Positions 38,464-49,527 of a stretch of DNA of 64,000 bases are shown in pieces; the stretch's first letter is position 1; each line of letters opens with the position of its first letter. A model generated the notes under the pieces. It was given only the letters and a program-made list of their open reading frames with translations, was not told the origin of the DNA and searched no databases. Made by a program: the position numbers and the translations under genes. The DNA is from Metapseudomonas resinovorans DSM 21078 (GTDB lineage: Bacteria; Pseudomonadota; Gammaproteobacteria; Pseudomonadales; Pseudomonadaceae): NCBI RefSeq assembly GCF_000423545.1, contig NZ_AUIE01000031.1, positions 1-64,000 of the forward strand, given 5' to 3'.

Positions 38464-38492
38464 ATTATACAAGCCCTGAATCATGTATAGCT
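38464..38492. promoter_or_regulatory. Operator pair 1 (TATACA-N12-TGTATA)
   Basis: TATACA (38466-38471) and TGTATA (38484-38489) form an inverted pair whose centres are 18 bp apart, exactly the spacing of the two TGTACA pairs nearby. It lies downstream of the predicted -10 box, so a bound protein would block transcription of the DUF523-merR-phrB operon. Confidence 0.6.
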
Positions 38493-38500
38493 TTCAAGGA

Positions 38501-38528
38501 ATAATAGGAAAAAAATTGTACAAGTCAA
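38501..38528 (-). promoter_or_regulatory. Predicted sigma70 promoter of the DUF523-merR-phrB operon
   Basis: On the minus strand TTGACT (38528-38523) and TATTAT (38506-38501) are separated by 16 bp. The -35 box abuts a TGTACA palindrome, so regulator binding would cover it. Confidence 0.6.
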
Positions 38529-38542
38529 ATGCCTTGTACAAG
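38515..38542. promoter_or_regulatory. Operator pair 2 (TGTACA-N12-TGTACA)
   Basis: ATTGTACAAG (38515-38524) and CTTGTACAAG (38533-38542) are two palindromes with 18-bp centre spacing. They flank and overlap the predicted -35 box. MerR-type LitR/CarH proteins bind TGTA/TACA-type repeats, so the nearby MerR protein is the obvious candidate. Confidence 0.7.
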
Positions 38543-38557
38543 TTTTTGGAGGCGGGG

Positions 38558-39762
<1,205 letters not shown>

Positions 39763-39803
39763 CTACCTCGTTACCTATGGCTACAGGCTACGCTTTAGAC
39801 AAG

Positions 39804-39833
39804 ACCTGTACAATATTCAAGCGTTGTACAGGT
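39804..39833. promoter_or_regulatory. Operator pair 3 (TGTACA-N12-TGTACA)
   Basis: ACCTGTACAA (39804-39813) and TTGTACAGGT (39824-39833) form a perfect 10-bp inverted repeat with TGTACA centres 18 bp apart. It lies 45 nt upstream of the FAD oxidoreductase start and in the divergent gap before the epimerase at 39957. A TTGAAT box between the half sites may be a minus-strand -35. Confidence 0.7.
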
Positions 39834-39956
39834 TGGTCGGTTCCAATCGCGGATGCCTGTATTTCTGACGGTGCGTGGCCCAATCCGGGGCACGTCGAAA
39901 CGTCATAAACCAGACTAGGGCGATATCCGCACTTAGCGCCATGCGAGGAGGATGCC

Positions 39957-40865
39957 ATGCACATATTGCTGACCGGCGGTACTGGTCTGATCGGCCGGGC
40001 GCTCTGCCAACGCTGGCTGGCCGAGGGGCATCAGCTCACAGTCCTGAGCCGCCGACCGCAAGGCGTCGCCAGCCTGTGCGGCCGTGCGGTGCGTGGCATC
40101 AGTCAGTTTTCCGACTATGGCGACGAGCCTCTGGACGCCATCGTAAACCTGGCCGGCGAACCCATCGCTGACCGCCCCTGGAGCAACAAGCGCAAGGCAC
40201 AGCTTTGGGGCAGCCGCATCACCCTTACCGAGCAGTTGTTGGAGTGGTTGGAAAAGCGCGACCAGATGCCGCGGGTGCTGCTCAGCGGCTCGGCGGTAGG
40301 CTGGTACGGCGATGGAGGAGAGCGGGAGCTGACCGAGGAATCGCCGCCTGTAACCGACGACTTCGCCAGCCAGCTCTGCGTGGCCTGGGAAGAGACCGCG
40401 CAACGCGCCGACGCACTTGGCATCCGTGTGGTGCTGGTGCGCACCGGTTTGGTGCTGGCGCGGGATGGTGGTTTCCTCAAGCGCCTGGTGCCGCCGTTCA
40501 AGTTGGGGCTGGGTGGTCCCTTGGGCAATGGCCGGCAATGGATGCCCTGGGTGCATCTGGATGATCAAATCGCCCTGATCGATTTTCTCTTGCGGCGGGA
40601 CGATGCGCGCGGTCCCTATAATGCGTGCTCGCCGCAGCCGGTACGCAACCGCGACTTCGCCCGCAGCCTTGGGCGTGCGTTGGGGCGACCCGCCTTCATG
40701 CCGGCGCCAGCGTTCGTCCTGCGGCTGCTGTTGGGCGAACTGTCCGGCCTGCTGCTGGGCGGACAGCGCGCGGTGCCGGCCCGGTTGCGGGCGGCAGGTT
40801 TCACCTTTGCATTCACCGATCTGGACATGGCGCTCGGCGACCTGCTGAAGCCTAAGGATGTTTGA
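39957..40865 (+). CDS. TIGR01777-family epimerase (YfcH-like)
   Basis: A 302-residue NAD(P)-binding SDR-type protein. [15 protein letters not shown] forms the Rossmann motif, and [14 protein letters not shown] and WMPWVHLDD are typical of the YfcH family. A DUF1731 C-terminal part follows. The substrate is unknown. GAGGAGG precedes the ATG. Its stop overlaps the hemH start (TGATG). Confidence 0.9.
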   Translation: MHILLTGGTGLIGRALCQRWLAEGHQLTVLSRRPQGVASLCGRAVRGISQFSDYGDEPLDAIVNLAGEPIADRPWSNKRKAQLWGSRITLTEQLLEWLEKRDQMPRVLLSGSAVGWYGDGGERELTEESPPVTDDFASQLCVAWEETAQRADALGIRVVLVRTGLVLARDGGFLKRLVPPFKLGLGGPLGNGRQWMPWVHLDDQIALIDFLLRRDDARGPYNACSPQPVRNRDFARSLGRALGRPAFMPAPAFVLRLLLGELSGLLLGGQRAVPARLRAAGFTFAFTDLDMALGDLLKPKDV

Positions 40866-41893
40866 TGACTGATCACGCGTTGCTGTTGGTCAACCTGGGA
40901 TCTCCGGCTTCCACCGCGGTGGAGGATGTACGGAGCTACCTCGACCAGTTCCTCATGGACCCTTACGTGGTTGACCTGCCCTGGCCGCTGCGGCGCCTGC
41001 TGGTTTCGCTGATCCTGATCAAGCGCCCGGCGCAGTCGGCCCACGCCTATTCGTCCATCTGGTGGCCGGATGGCTCGCCGCTGATTGTCCTCAGCCGGGA
41101 GCTGCAGGAGGCCATCGGCCCGCACTGGCCGCATGGTCCGGTGGAGCTGGCAATGCGCTACGGCGAGCCCTCGATCGAACGCGCGCTGCGCAAATTGGCA
41201 GGGCAGGGCATCAAACGCGTCACCCTGGCACCGCTCTATCCGCAGTTCGCCGACAGCACCACCACAACTGCTATCGAAGAGGCACGTCGGGTGATCCGCG
41301 AGCAGGGCCTGAAGCTGGAGGTGTCGGTGCTGCCTCCCTTCTTTGCCGAGCCGGACTACCTGGACGCCCTGGTGGCCAGCGCCAAGCCTTACCTGGAGCA
41401 GGAGTTCGATCACCTGCTGCTGAGCTTCCACGGGTTGCCCGAGCGGCATATTCGCAAGCTGGTGAAAGGCATCGACCCGCAGCACGACTTGCGTGCCCCC
41501 GACAGCCGTGGCGTCAGCGACCAGGTCCTGGCGGTTTGCTACCGCAGCCAGTGCCAGCGCACCGCTGAAGCCTTCGCCGAGCGCGCCGGCTTGAAGCCCG
41601 GGCAGTGGTCGGTGTCCTTCCAATCCCGCCTGGGCCGGGACAAGTGGATCGAGCCCTATACCGAGGCCCGCCTCGACGAACTGGCGAAGCAGGGCGTGAA
41701 GAAGCTGCTGGTGATGTGCCCAGCCTTCGTGGCCGACTGCATTGAAACGCTGGAGGAAATCGGCCAGCGCGGCAGCGAGCAGTTCCAGGAAGCCGGCGGA
41801 CAGGAACTGGTGCTGGTGCCTTGCATGAACAGCCATCCGCAGTGGGTGTCGGCGCTAGCCCGGCTCTGCGAGACGGCCGTAAGGCCGCTCTGA
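40865..41893 (+). CDS. hemH: Ferrochelatase
   Basis: A 342-residue enzyme inserting Fe2+ into protoporphyrin IX. The signature [12 protein letters not shown] holds the catalytic His. The N-terminus LLVNLGSP, a [12 protein letters not shown] loop and the C-terminal [14 protein letters not shown] (second active-site Glu region) agree. ATG 40865 overlaps the preceding stop; a TTG one codon earlier is possible but unnecessary. Confidence 0.95.
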   Translation: MTDHALLLVNLGSPASTAVEDVRSYLDQFLMDPYVVDLPWPLRRLLVSLILIKRPAQSAHAYSSIWWPDGSPLIVLSRELQEAIGPHWPHGPVELAMRYGEPSIERALRKLAGQGIKRVTLAPLYPQFADSTTTTAIEEARRVIREQGLKLEVSVLPPFFAEPDYLDALVASAKPYLEQEFDHLLLSFHGLPERHIRKLVKGIDPQHDLRAPDSRGVSDQVLAVCYRSQCQRTAEAFAERAGLKPGQWSVSFQSRLGRDKWIEPYTEARLDELAKQGVKKLLVMCPAFVADCIETLEEIGQRGSEQFQEAGGQELVLVPCMNSHPQWVSALARLCETAVRPL

Positions 41894-42032
41894 AGTTATC
41901 AGCCGGAGTGCATGGTGCGCATTCACTCTGCCTATATCGTGTGATCTCCGGTATTCAGCCTGTCCATGGCCACCTAAGCTGGGTTCTTCTTCAACCGTCG
42001 TGCGCCGCACCGGCGGCGCCGAGGAGAGCCCA

Positions 42033-43400
42033 GTGCAGAACAAGAACAACGGCTACCCCTCGAGCCTGAGCGCGTGGACCACCGTCGCCATCCTGATGGT
42101 GGCGTATGTGCTGTCCTTCATCGACAGGCAAATCCTCAACCTGCTGGTGGAGCCCATCCGCCGCGACCTGACCATCAGCGACACGCAGATGAGCTTGCTG
42201 ATGGGCTTGTCCTTCGCACTTTTCTACACCGTGTGTGGCATTCCCTTGGGACGTCTGGCCGATAGCCGCAGCCGACGCGGGCTGATCGCGGTCGGCGTGC
42301 TGTTCTGGAGCGCCGCCACTGCAGCTTGCGGCATGGCCAAGCTCTACTGGCAGTTCCTGCTCTGCCGCATTGGCGTTGGCGTGGGCGAGGCGGCGTTGTC
42401 GCCGGCGGCCTATTCGCTGATCGCTGACAGTTTTCCCAAGGAGCGTCGTGCCACCGCCATCAGCGTCTATTCCATGGGCGTCTATCTCGGCTCCGGGCTG
42501 GCCTTCCTGCTCGGAGGGCTGGTGATCAAGTTCGCTTCCGCACAGGGCGACGTGCACTTGCCGCTCGTGGGCGAGGTGCGGCCCTGGCAGTTGATTTTCC
42601 TGGCCCTCGGCGCGGCAGGCGTACTCTTCACCTTGTTGATGCTGGCCGTGCGTGAACCCCAGCGGCGCGGCGTTGGCGCCGGCGTGGTGGTGCCCCTTGC
42701 GGAAGTCGGTCGCTACCTGCGCAGCAACCGGCGCACCGTGATTTGCCACAACTTCGGCTTCGCCGGCCTGGCCTTCGCCGGCTATGGCAGCGCCGCCTGG
42801 ATTCCCACCTTCTACATTCGCACCCACGGCTGGGACGCCGGCCAGGTGGGTGTGATCTACGGCAGCCTGGTGGCGGTATTCGGCTGTCTCGGCATCGTCT
42901 TCGGTGGACGGCTGGCGGACTGGATGGCCAAGCATGGGCGGGCCGACGCCAACATGCGAGTCGGCCTGTTCGCCGCCATGGGGGCGCTGCCGCTCGTGGC
43001 GCTCTTCCCGCTGATGGACGATGCCTTCTGGGTCACGGTGCTGATGGCGCCCACGGTGTTCTGTCTGAGCATGCCCTTCGGCGTGGCGCCGGCGGCGATC
43101 CAGGAGATCATGCCCAACTCCATGCGGGGTCAGGCTTCGGCGATCTACCTTTTCGTGATCACCCTGATCGGCCTCGGATTCGGCCCCACGGCTGTCGCCC
43201 TGGTGACCGACTACGTTTTCGCCGACGACAAGGCCCTGCGTTACTCGTTGCTGATCGTCACGACCCTTGCGGTGGCCAGTTCGGTGGTGCTCCTGGGGGC
43301 AGGCTTGAAGCCGTACCGCGAAAGCTTGAAGCGCCTGCAGCAGTGGGGCGTGGATTCGCAAGACGAAACCATGCTTCGCGAGGCACAACCTACGGGATAA
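42033..43400 (+). CDS. MFS transporter (spinster-like)
   Basis: A 455-residue major facilitator protein with twelve hydrophobic segments. Loop 2-3 carries GRLADSRSRRGLIAVG, and TM1 ends SFIDRQILNLL, as in the spinster-like group of small organic acid transporters. The substrate is unknown. The start is GTG 42033 preceded by GAGGAG; the longer frame from 42000 has no ribosome binding site. The 139 nt between hemH and this gene show no terminator. Confidence 0.88.
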   Translation: MQNKNNGYPSSLSAWTTVAILMVAYVLSFIDRQILNLLVEPIRRDLTISDTQMSLLMGLSFALFYTVCGIPLGRLADSRSRRGLIAVGVLFWSAATAACGMAKLYWQFLLCRIGVGVGEAALSPAAYSLIADSFPKERRATAISVYSMGVYLGSGLAFLLGGLVIKFASAQGDVHLPLVGEVRPWQLIFLALGAAGVLFTLLMLAVREPQRRGVGAGVVVPLAEVGRYLRSNRRTVICHNFGFAGLAFAGYGSAAWIPTFYIRTHGWDAGQVGVIYGSLVAVFGCLGIVFGGRLADWMAKHGRADANMRVGLFAAMGALPLVALFPLMDDAFWVTVLMAPTVFCLSMPFGVAPAAIQEIMPNSMRGQASAIYLFVITLIGLGFGPTAVALVTDYVFADDKALRYSLLIVTTLAVASSVVLLGAGLKPYRESLKRLQQWGVDSQDETMLREAQPTG

Positions 43401-43412
43401 GCAGGCCAAAAA

Positions 43413-43438
43413 AGCCCCGCATCGCGGGGCTGTTTCTT
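43413..43438. terminator. Bidirectional terminator between MFS and uraA
   Basis: AGCCCCGC pairs with GCGGGGCT around ATC. A TTTCTT run follows on the plus strand and TTTTTT on the minus strand, between convergent stops at 43400 and 43448. Confidence 0.88.
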
Positions 43439-43447
43439 GGCGCTGCC

Positions 43448-44725
43448 TCAGATGTGCGGTGCGTCGTCCGGGCTCTGATGCCTCCAGGTCTGATGGCCCG
43501 GCAGGATCAGGTTGAGGGCGATGGCGACGATGGCGCAGAGGGCGATGCCTTTCAGGCCGAAGTCGTCCTGGCCGGTGCCGGTGCCCACTAGCATGCCGCC
43601 GATGCCGAACACCAGGGTCACGGAGACGATCACCAGGTTGCGCGCCTCGGCCAGGTCCACCTGGTGGCGGATCATGGTGTTCAGGCCCACGGCGGCGATG
43701 GAACCGAACAGCAGGCAGAGGATGCCGCCCATGACCGGTACCGGGATGCTCTGCAAAATGGCGCCGAACTTGCCGATGAAGGCCAGGCCGACGGCGAAGA
43801 CCGCTGCCCAGGTCATGATCTTCGGGTTGTAGTTCTTGGTCAGCATCACTGCGCCGGTCACTTCCGCGTACGTGGTGTTCGGCGGGCCGCCGAACAGGCC
43901 GGCGGCCGAGGTGGCGAGGCCGTCGCCCAGCAGGGTGCGGTGCAGGCCGGGCTTCTTCAGGTAGTTGCGACCGGTCACGCTGCCCACCGCGATCACCCCG
44001 CCGATGTGCTCGATGGCCGGGGCCAGGGCAACCGGGACGATGAACAGGATGGCCTGCAGGTTGAACTCGGGGGCGGTGAAGTTGGGCAGCTCCAGCCAGG
44101 GCGCGGCGGCGATCCTGGCGGTGTCGACCACGCCGAACCAGAAGGACAGGGCGAAACCAACCAGCACGCCGGAGATGATCGGCACCAGGCGGAAGATGCC
44201 CTTGCCGAACACGGCGACGATCAGCGTGGTGAGCAGCGCCGGCATGGAAATCCACATGGCGGTGGCGTAGGGGATCAGCTCGGCACCGTCACCGCCCTTG
44301 CCCATGGCCATGTTGGCGGCGATGGGGGCCATGGCCAGGCCGATGGAGATCACCACTGGGCCGATCACCACTGGCGGCAGCAGGCGGTCGATGAAGCCGG
44401 TGCCTTTGATCTTCACGGCAATGCCGAGGAAGGTGTAGACGAAGCCCGCCGCCACCACGCCGCCCATGGTCGCGGCCAGGCCGAACTGGCCCTTGGCGAG
44501 GATGATGGGGGTGATGAAGGCGAAGCTGGAGGCCAGGAATACCGGCACCTGGCGTCCGGTGACCAACTGGAACAGCAGGGTGCCAAGGCCGGCGGTGAAG
44601 AGCGCTACGTTCGGGTCCAGTCCGGTGATCAACGGCATCAGCACCAGGGCACCGAAGGCCACGAAAAGCATCTGGGCGCCGGAGATGACCTGACGCCAGA
44701 GCGGGTCCTTGAATTCGTCGCTCAT
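43448..44725 (-). CDS. uraA: Uracil permease
   Basis: A 425-residue nucleobase/ascorbate (NAT/NCS2) transporter with about fourteen membrane segments. The family core is seen as AIEHIGGVIAVGSVTGRNYLKKPGLHRTLLGDGLATSAAGLFGG. It starts 3 nt after the upp stop. The upp-uraA pairing marks it as the uracil importer of pyrimidine salvage. Confidence 0.93.
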   Translation of the reverse strand: MSDEFKDPLWRQVISGAQMLFVAFGALVLMPLITGLDPNVALFTAGLGTLLFQLVTGRQVPVFLASSFAFITPIILAKGQFGLAATMGGVVAAGFVYTFLGIAVKIKGTGFIDRLLPPVVIGPVVISIGLAMAPIAANMAMGKGGDGAELIPYATAMWISMPALLTTLIVAVFGKGIFRLVPIISGVLVGFALSFWFGVVDTARIAAAPWLELPNFTAPEFNLQAILFIVPVALAPAIEHIGGVIAVGSVTGRNYLKKPGLHRTLLGDGLATSAAGLFGGPPNTTYAEVTGAVMLTKNYNPKIMTWAAVFAVGLAFIGKFGAILQSIPVPVMGGILCLLFGSIAAVGLNTMIRHQVDLAEARNLVIVSVTLVFGIGGMLVGTGTGQDDFGLKGIALCAIVAIALNLILPGHQTWRHQSPDDAPHI

Positions 44726-44728
44726 CGA

Positions 44729-45367
44729 TCAGTTTTCCTTCTGCTTGGTGCCGAAGATCTTGTCGCCGGCATCGCCGAGGCCCGGAATGATGTAACCGTG
44801 CTCATTGAGCTTCTGGTCGATGGAGGCAGTGAAGATCATCACGTCCGGGTGGGCATCGTTGACGACCTTGATGCCTTCGGGTGCGGCAACCAGCACCATG
44901 GCGCGGATTTCCTTGCAGCCGGCGCGTTTGAGCAGGTCGATGGTCGCGACCATGGAGCCGCCGGTGGCGAGCATCGGGTCGATGATCAGCGCCAGGCGCT
45001 CGTCGATCTCCGGTGCCAGTTTTTCCAGATAGGTGTGGGCTTCCAGGGTTTCCTCGTTGCGGGCCACCCCGACGGCGCTGACCTTGGCGCCCGGGATCAG
45101 GCTGAGCACGCCGTCGAGCATGCCGATGCCGGCGCGCAGGATGGGCACCACGGTGATCTTCTTGCCGGCGATCTTCTCGACCTGCACAGTGCCGGCCCAG
45201 CCCTGGATTTCGTAGTTCTCCAGGGGCAGGTCATTGGTCGCTTCGTAAGTCAGCAGGGCGCCGACTTCCTGTGCCAGTTCGCGGAAGTTCTTGGTGCTGA
45301 TGTCGGCGCGGCGCATCAGGCCGAGCTTGTGGCGGATCAGCGGGTGGCGGATCTCACGGATGGGCAT
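44729..45367 (-). CDS. upp: Uracil phosphoribosyltransferase
   Basis: A 212-residue enzyme making UMP from uracil and PRPP. The PRPP loop [13 protein letters not shown] and the C-terminal [13 protein letters not shown] uracil-binding motif are present. First gene of the upp-uraA operon. The 279-nt divergent gap to hpt should hold both promoters; I saw no riboswitch there. Confidence 0.96.
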   Translation of the reverse strand: MPIREIRHPLIRHKLGLMRRADISTKNFRELAQEVGALLTYEATNDLPLENYEIQGWAGTVQVEKIAGKKITVVPILRAGIGMLDGVLSLIPGAKVSAVGVARNEETLEAHTYLEKLAPEIDERLALIIDPMLATGGSMVATIDLLKRAGCKEIRAMVLVAAPEGIKVVNDAHPDVMIFTASIDQKLNEHGYIIPGLGDAGDKIFGTKQKEN

Positions 45368-45646
45368 GGAAGGGTTCTCCGGCGGGCTGGCAAAAAAATT
45401 GCGTTAGCTTAATCCATTGATCACGGGCTGTGCTGCACTAACTGGTGGGTCCCGGCCACGGATGTCGCGGTCAAGCAAGGAACTGTCACACGCGGCGGCA
45501 GCCTGCTGCAGTATGGTCGACACTCGTCCGTCGGGGCTTGCCCCGGGGCAGGCGGATGGGTACCTTTGCCGACTTTTATCTTGACGCCCCGTTCAAGTTT
45601 TCACCGGGAACCGTGCATGTTCCCCGCCGAACCCAGAGGAATTGCC

Positions 45647-46204
45647 ATGTCCGCCGATCTCGCACACATCCGCCAGGTAATGGCCGAAGCCGACTGCCTG
45701 TACACCGAAGCCCAGGTCGAGGCGGCCATCGCCCAGGTCGGCGAAGCCATCAACGGTGAGCTGGCCGAGCGCAATCCGGTGGTCTTCTGCGTGATGAACG
45801 GTGGCCTGATCTTCGCCGGCAAGCTGCTGCCCAAGCTGAACTTCCCGCTGGAGCTGTCCTACCTGCACGCCACTCGCTACCGCAACGAAACCAGCGGCGG
45901 CGAGCTGTTCTGGAAGGCCAAGCCGGAAATCTCCTTCATCGACCGCGATGTGCTGATCATTGACGACATCCTCGACGAGGGGCACACCTTGGCCGCCATC
46001 ATCGACTTCTGCAAACACGCCGGCGCGGCCAACGTGCATACCGCCGTGCTGATCGACAAGACCCACGACCGCAAGGCCCGTCCGGACTTGAAGGCCGATT
46101 ACGTTGGCCTGCCCTGCGAAGACCGCTACATTTTCGGCTACGGCATGGACTACAAGGGCTACTGGCGCAACGCCGCGGGTATCTTCGCGGTCAAGGGGCT
46201 CTGA
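45647..46204 (+). CDS. hpt: Hypoxanthine-guanine phosphoribosyltransferase
   Basis: A 185-residue type I phosphoribosyltransferase for purine salvage. The PRPP motif is VLIIDDILDEGHTLAA and the flexible loop region is seen as HATRYRNETSGGELFW. ATG 45647 follows AGAGGA; the longer frame from 45566 has no such site. It is divergent from upp-uraA, grouping purine and pyrimidine salvage. Confidence 0.92.
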   Translation: MSADLAHIRQVMAEADCLYTEAQVEAAIAQVGEAINGELAERNPVVFCVMNGGLIFAGKLLPKLNFPLELSYLHATRYRNETSGGELFWKAKPEISFIDRDVLIIDDILDEGHTLAAIIDFCKHAGAANVHTAVLIDKTHDRKARPDLKADYVGLPCEDRYIFGYGMDYKGYWRNAAGIFAVKGL

Positions 46205-46207
46205 ACC

Positions 46208-46681
46208 ATGGGCGCGCCACGTTTCCTCGATCAGGGCCTGTTCGCCGAATTGGCCGAGAAAGCTGCGGCGAGCCCGCGCAAGCGCCAGCACCATAACTTC
46301 CATGCCATGGAAGAGCCCTGCCATCGCATGGCGGTGGGGCTGCAACCTGAAACCTATATCCCGCCGCACCGGCACCTGTCCGCTGACAAGGCGGAAAGTT
46401 TGCTGGTGCTCAAGGGCCGTCTGGGTCTGCTGATCTTTGATGAAGACGGCAGGGTGACCGACAAGCGCGAGCTGGTCGCCGGCGGTGATTGCATTGGCGT
46501 CGACCTGCCGCCAGGTGTGTTCCATGCCCTGGTGGTGCTGGATCCGGACAGCCTGCTGTTCGAGTGCAAGGCCGGTCCTTACCGTCCGGTTGGCGAAGGC
46601 GAGCAACCGGCCTGGGCACCTCGCGAGGGTGAGCCAGGCGCGGCCGATTACTTGGCCTGGATGCGCTCGCTGTTCGTTTGA
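46208..46681 (+). CDS. WbuC-family cupin protein
   Basis: A 157-residue cupin of the WbuC metalloprotein family. Likely metal ligands lie in PPHRHLSADKAESLLVLKGRLGLLIFD and in PPGVFHALVVLD. It starts 3 nt after hpt, so it is probably co-transcribed. Named after an O-antigen cluster gene, but its biochemical role is unknown. The last 34 nt overlap the convergent SulP gene. Confidence 0.88.
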   Translation: MGAPRFLDQGLFAELAEKAAASPRKRQHHNFHAMEEPCHRMAVGLQPETYIPPHRHLSADKAESLLVLKGRLGLLIFDEDGRVTDKRELVAGGDCIGVDLPPGVFHALVVLDPDSLLFECKAGPYRPVGEGEQPAWAPREGEPGAADYLAWMRSLFV

Positions 46682-48402
46682 GGCGCATCGCTGTGTAGCC
46701 ATTGCAGCGCCTTGGCCCGCGCTTGTTCCAGCGACTGCACGTAGGCCAGGCGTCCGCTCTCCCGGTGGACGCCAGCACGGCGGAGTTTCAGTCGCACACG
46801 CGGTGAGGTGCCCACCAGCACCAGTCCTACGCCTTGGCGACTGTAGTCGTGCAACAGGTTCTCCAGGGCGGCCAGTGCCGTCATGTCCAGCATGGGAACC
46901 GCTCCCATTTCGACGATCACCACCTTCACCTCGGGGTTGAAACGGCGAAGCACGCTCAGGGCCTTTTCGGCTGCACCGAAGAACAGCGGCCCGCGAATAG
47001 CGTAGGCCAGCACCTGTTCGGGCAACTCGTGCAGCGCTTCGTGGAAGTGACGTGGTAGCGGGGCCGTGTCGGTGAGGTCACTCATGCGCTTGATGAACAG
47101 GCCCGCGGCCAGCAGCAGGCCAACACCCACCGCCAGCACCATATCGAACAGTACCGTCAGTATCAGGCAGGTCAGCAGCACCAACACGTCATTGCGCGGT
47201 GCGATGCGCAGGGTATGCGCCACATGCCGTGCCTCGCTCATGTTCCAGGCCACCATTAGCAGCAGTGCGGCCAGCGCGGCCATAGGCAGGTAGCTGAACA
47301 GCGGCGCGAGCAGCAGCATCGCCAGCAGGACCACGCCGGCGTGAATGATGGCGGCGATGGGCGAGCGCGCTCCGGCACGGACGTTGGCGGCGCTGCGGGC
47401 GATGGCGGCGGTGGCCGTGATACCGCCGAACAGTGGGGCGACCAGATTGCCCAGGCCCTGGCCGACCAGTTCGGCATTGGGATCGTGACGCGTGCCGGCC
47501 ATGCCGTCGGCCACGACGGCACAGAGCAGCGATTCGATGGCGCCGAGCATGGCGATGGCGAAGGCCGGCGCCAGCAACTGGCGAATCAGCTCGAAGGACA
47601 GGCCAAGGGGCTGGCCATCCGGTCCGGGCAGTTGCCAGGGCCAGGCGAAGGTCGGGAGGAAGGGCGGAATGCCGGGATGGCTGACGCCGTCCACCACGTA
47701 GCTGAAGCGCTCTCCCAGGGTGGCGACGGGCAGGTTCAGGGCCTCCAGCAGCAGGCCGAGCAGGGCGCCCAGGGCCAGGGCCGCGAGATGACCCGGCACT
47801 TTGGGCACCATGCGCGGCCAGAACACCAGTACTGCGAAGCAGGCGATGGCCACCAGGGTGTCGCCGAGGTGTGTGGTCGGCAGCGCTTCGCCCAGCAGGC
47901 GTAATTGATCCACATAGTTCTGCGGCGTCTGCGCCAGCTGCAGGCCCAGAAGGTCCTTGATCTGCAGGGTAGCAATGACGATGCCGATGCCGGCAGTGAA
48001 GCCCAGGGTCACTGGATAGGGGATGAACTGGATCAGCCGGCCCAGGCGTGCCAGGCCCATGGCGATGAGGATCAGCCCGGCCATCAGGGTACAGAGCAGC
48101 AGACCGCCCAGCCCGAACTGCTGGGTGATGGGCAGCAGGATCACCACGAAGGCTGCGGTGGGGCCTGAGATATTGAAGCGCGAGCCGCCAGTGAGAGCGA
48201 TCAACGGCGCGGCCATCAGCACCGTGTAGAGGCCGTGCTGCGGGGCTACGCCGACTGCAATGGCCAGCGCCATGGCCAAGGGTATGGCGATGATGCCGAC
48301 GGTCACGCCAGCGGCCAGGTCGCCACGCAGGCTCGCCAGCGAGTACCCCTCGCACAGGGACTGGCGCAGGGCAGCAAATAGTGGGGGGAGGTATGTGGAC
48401 AT
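46648..48402 (-). CDS. SulP-family anion transporter with STAS domain
   Basis: A 584-residue protein of the SulP/SLC26 family. About twelve to fourteen membrane segments (residues ~20-430) include the SulP signature FNISGPTAAFVVIL. A C-terminal cytoplasmic STAS domain covers about 460-560 (VKVVIVEMGAVPMLDMTALAALENLL). Family members carry sulfate, bicarbonate or other anions; the substrate here is open. The 3' end overlaps the WbuC gene by 34 nt in convergent orientation. Confidence 0.92.
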   Translation of the reverse strand: MSTYLPPLFAALRQSLCEGYSLASLRGDLAAGVTVGIIAIPLAMALAIAVGVAPQHGLYTVLMAAPLIALTGGSRFNISGPTAAFVVILLPITQQFGLGGLLLCTLMAGLILIAMGLARLGRLIQFIPYPVTLGFTAGIGIVIATLQIKDLLGLQLAQTPQNYVDQLRLLGEALPTTHLGDTLVAIACFAVLVFWPRMVPKVPGHLAALALGALLGLLLEALNLPVATLGERFSYVVDGVSHPGIPPFLPTFAWPWQLPGPDGQPLGLSFELIRQLLAPAFAIAMLGAIESLLCAVVADGMAGTRHDPNAELVGQGLGNLVAPLFGGITATAAIARSAANVRAGARSPIAAIIHAGVVLLAMLLLAPLFSYLPMAALAALLLMVAWNMSEARHVAHTLRIAPRNDVLVLLTCLILTVLFDMVLAVGVGLLLAAGLFIKRMSDLTDTAPLPRHFHEALHELPEQVLAYAIRGPLFFGAAEKALSVLRRFNPEVKVVIVEMGAVPMLDMTALAALENLLHDYSRQGVGLVLVGTSPRVRLKLRRAGVHRESGRLAYVQSLEQARAKALQWLHSDAPQTNSERIQAK

Positions 48403-48531
48403 GGCGACTCCTTCGCTGGAACTCGCCGAGTATAGGGGCTGGATTGCCGGTTGAGGTTTGACCTGAGTCGTATGCCGCTGTCCGAAAGGCGCGTGCTAGA
48501 GTGGCGCGCTTATCTGATTGCGGAGTTGTCG

Positions 48532-49020
48532 ATGCCCGTTTCCCTGCGCTTCGGGGCCTGCCTGGTCCTGTTTCTGAGCCTGCCCCTCGGCGCCGCCGAA
48601 AACGCGCCCATGCATGCCCAATTCCTGCCGCCTGACGACCTTTCACTGCGCCATGAACAGCCTGATCAGCAGCAGTTGATCCAGATCATCGAGTACTCGG
48701 TCGTGTTGGGTAGCCAGCGCCAGTCCAGCCAGCAGCCGATTCCGATCACCTCGCCCGCCGTGGTGCGCCTCAAGGGCAAGCCGCTGAGCAAGGGCGCCGA
48801 TGTGCGCCAGGTGGTGATCCAGTTCGACGTCGAGGGCAAGAGCCTGAAGAAGCCGAGCTATGACCCCCAGAGCCGCATCCTCAGCCTGAATTACCCGATG
48901 GCGCAGTACACGGCTGTGCTTGATCTGTTGCGCAACGGGCCGGTGTATTGCCAGTTCCTCAGCTACCCCAACGGCCATGTCTGGGCCGACCTGCACAGCG
49001 GCGCGGTACGCCTGCGTTGA
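48532..49020 (+). CDS. Conserved exported protein of unknown function
   Basis: A 162-residue protein with a signal peptide (cleavage after LGAAE, about residue 23). The mature part is mixed alpha/beta without recognised motifs and has one cysteine. ATG 48532 places the signal peptide at the N-terminus; the longer frame from 48451 would bury it. Periplasmic location is inferred. Confidence 0.75.
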   Translation: MPVSLRFGACLVLFLSLPLGAAENAPMHAQFLPPDDLSLRHEQPDQQQLIQIIEYSVVLGSQRQSSQQPIPITSPAVVRLKGKPLSKGADVRQVVIQFDVEGKSLKKPSYDPQSRILSLNYPMAQYTAVLDLLRNGPVYCQFLSYPNGHVWADLHSGAVRLR

Positions 49021-49083
49021 GCGTGGGGGCCGGGCGGGGGTAAACTGCCCGCCCCGTGATACCTGGCCCGAGAGAAGTGAGCG

Positions 49084-49371
49084 ATGCGTAAAGACAAGAA
49101 GCAGGTGATTGGCGAAGAAATCTCCGAGGACTCGATCAAGCTGTTCCTCGCGGTCGAGCCGGCTGACTCCACGCCGCCGTCGCTGCACAAGCTGATCAAG
49201 GCCTACCGTGGCCTGCGTATCGATGACTTCGAGCGCTTCGTCGGCTTCTTCGTCGAAGCCGGTTACGACCTCAATGCCAAGGATGAGCAGGGCAACGACT
49301 TCATCGCCCTGATTCAGGACCAGCGCCAGGCCGAGCCCTATATCGAAGTGATCAAGGCTGCGCGTGGCTGA
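49084..49371 (+). CDS. PA4642-family small conserved protein
   Basis: A 95-residue soluble protein matching what I remember of the Pseudomonas PA4642 family (MRKDKKQVIGEEISEDSIK start, GYDLNAKDEQGNDFIALI). It looks helical and charged. Function unknown. It is followed by a clear terminator. Confidence 0.82.
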   Translation: MRKDKKQVIGEEISEDSIKLFLAVEPADSTPPSLHKLIKAYRGLRIDDFERFVGFFVEAGYDLNAKDEQGNDFIALIQDQRQAEPYIEVIKAARG

Positions 49372-49390
49372 TACCTTGCGCTGACGAACG

Positions 49391-49416
49391 AGCCCCGCCA
49401 TCGAGCGGGGCTTTTT
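49391..49416 (+). terminator. Terminator after the PA4642-family gene
   Basis: AGCCCCGC pairs with GCGGGGCT, followed by TTTT. Outer flanks AACG and CGTT extend the stem. Confidence 0.9.
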
Positions 49417-49474
49417 CGTTGGCGCTGATGCTCGGCTCGCACAAGACAGGCGTTTCGAGACGGCTTCCAGCAGA

Positions 49475-49506
49475 CAAAAAGAAACCGCCCCGAAGGGCGG
49501 TTTTTT
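49475..49506. terminator. Terminator downstream of mqo (bidirectional form)
   Basis: AACCGCCC and GGGCGGTT surround CGAA. A T-tract is present on both strands (CTTTTTG on minus, TTTTTT on plus). It lies 22 nt after the mqo stop on the minus strand. Confidence 0.88.
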
Positions 49507-49527
49507 CGATCAGCGTGATGCCGAGGC

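Noticed and set aside
41991-44255. Long minus-strand frame across the MFS gene and uraA
   Set aside because: It spans two real genes in the wrong frame and crosses a strong terminator; composition is non-protein-like (H, Q, G, R rich).
43664-45412. 582-codon plus-strand frame over uraA and upp
   Set aside because: Antisense to two clearly identified salvage genes; no motifs.
45368-45646. Purine or pyrimidine-sensing riboswitch between upp and hpt
   Set aside because: No conserved riboswitch core was seen; only short G/C-rich hairpins.
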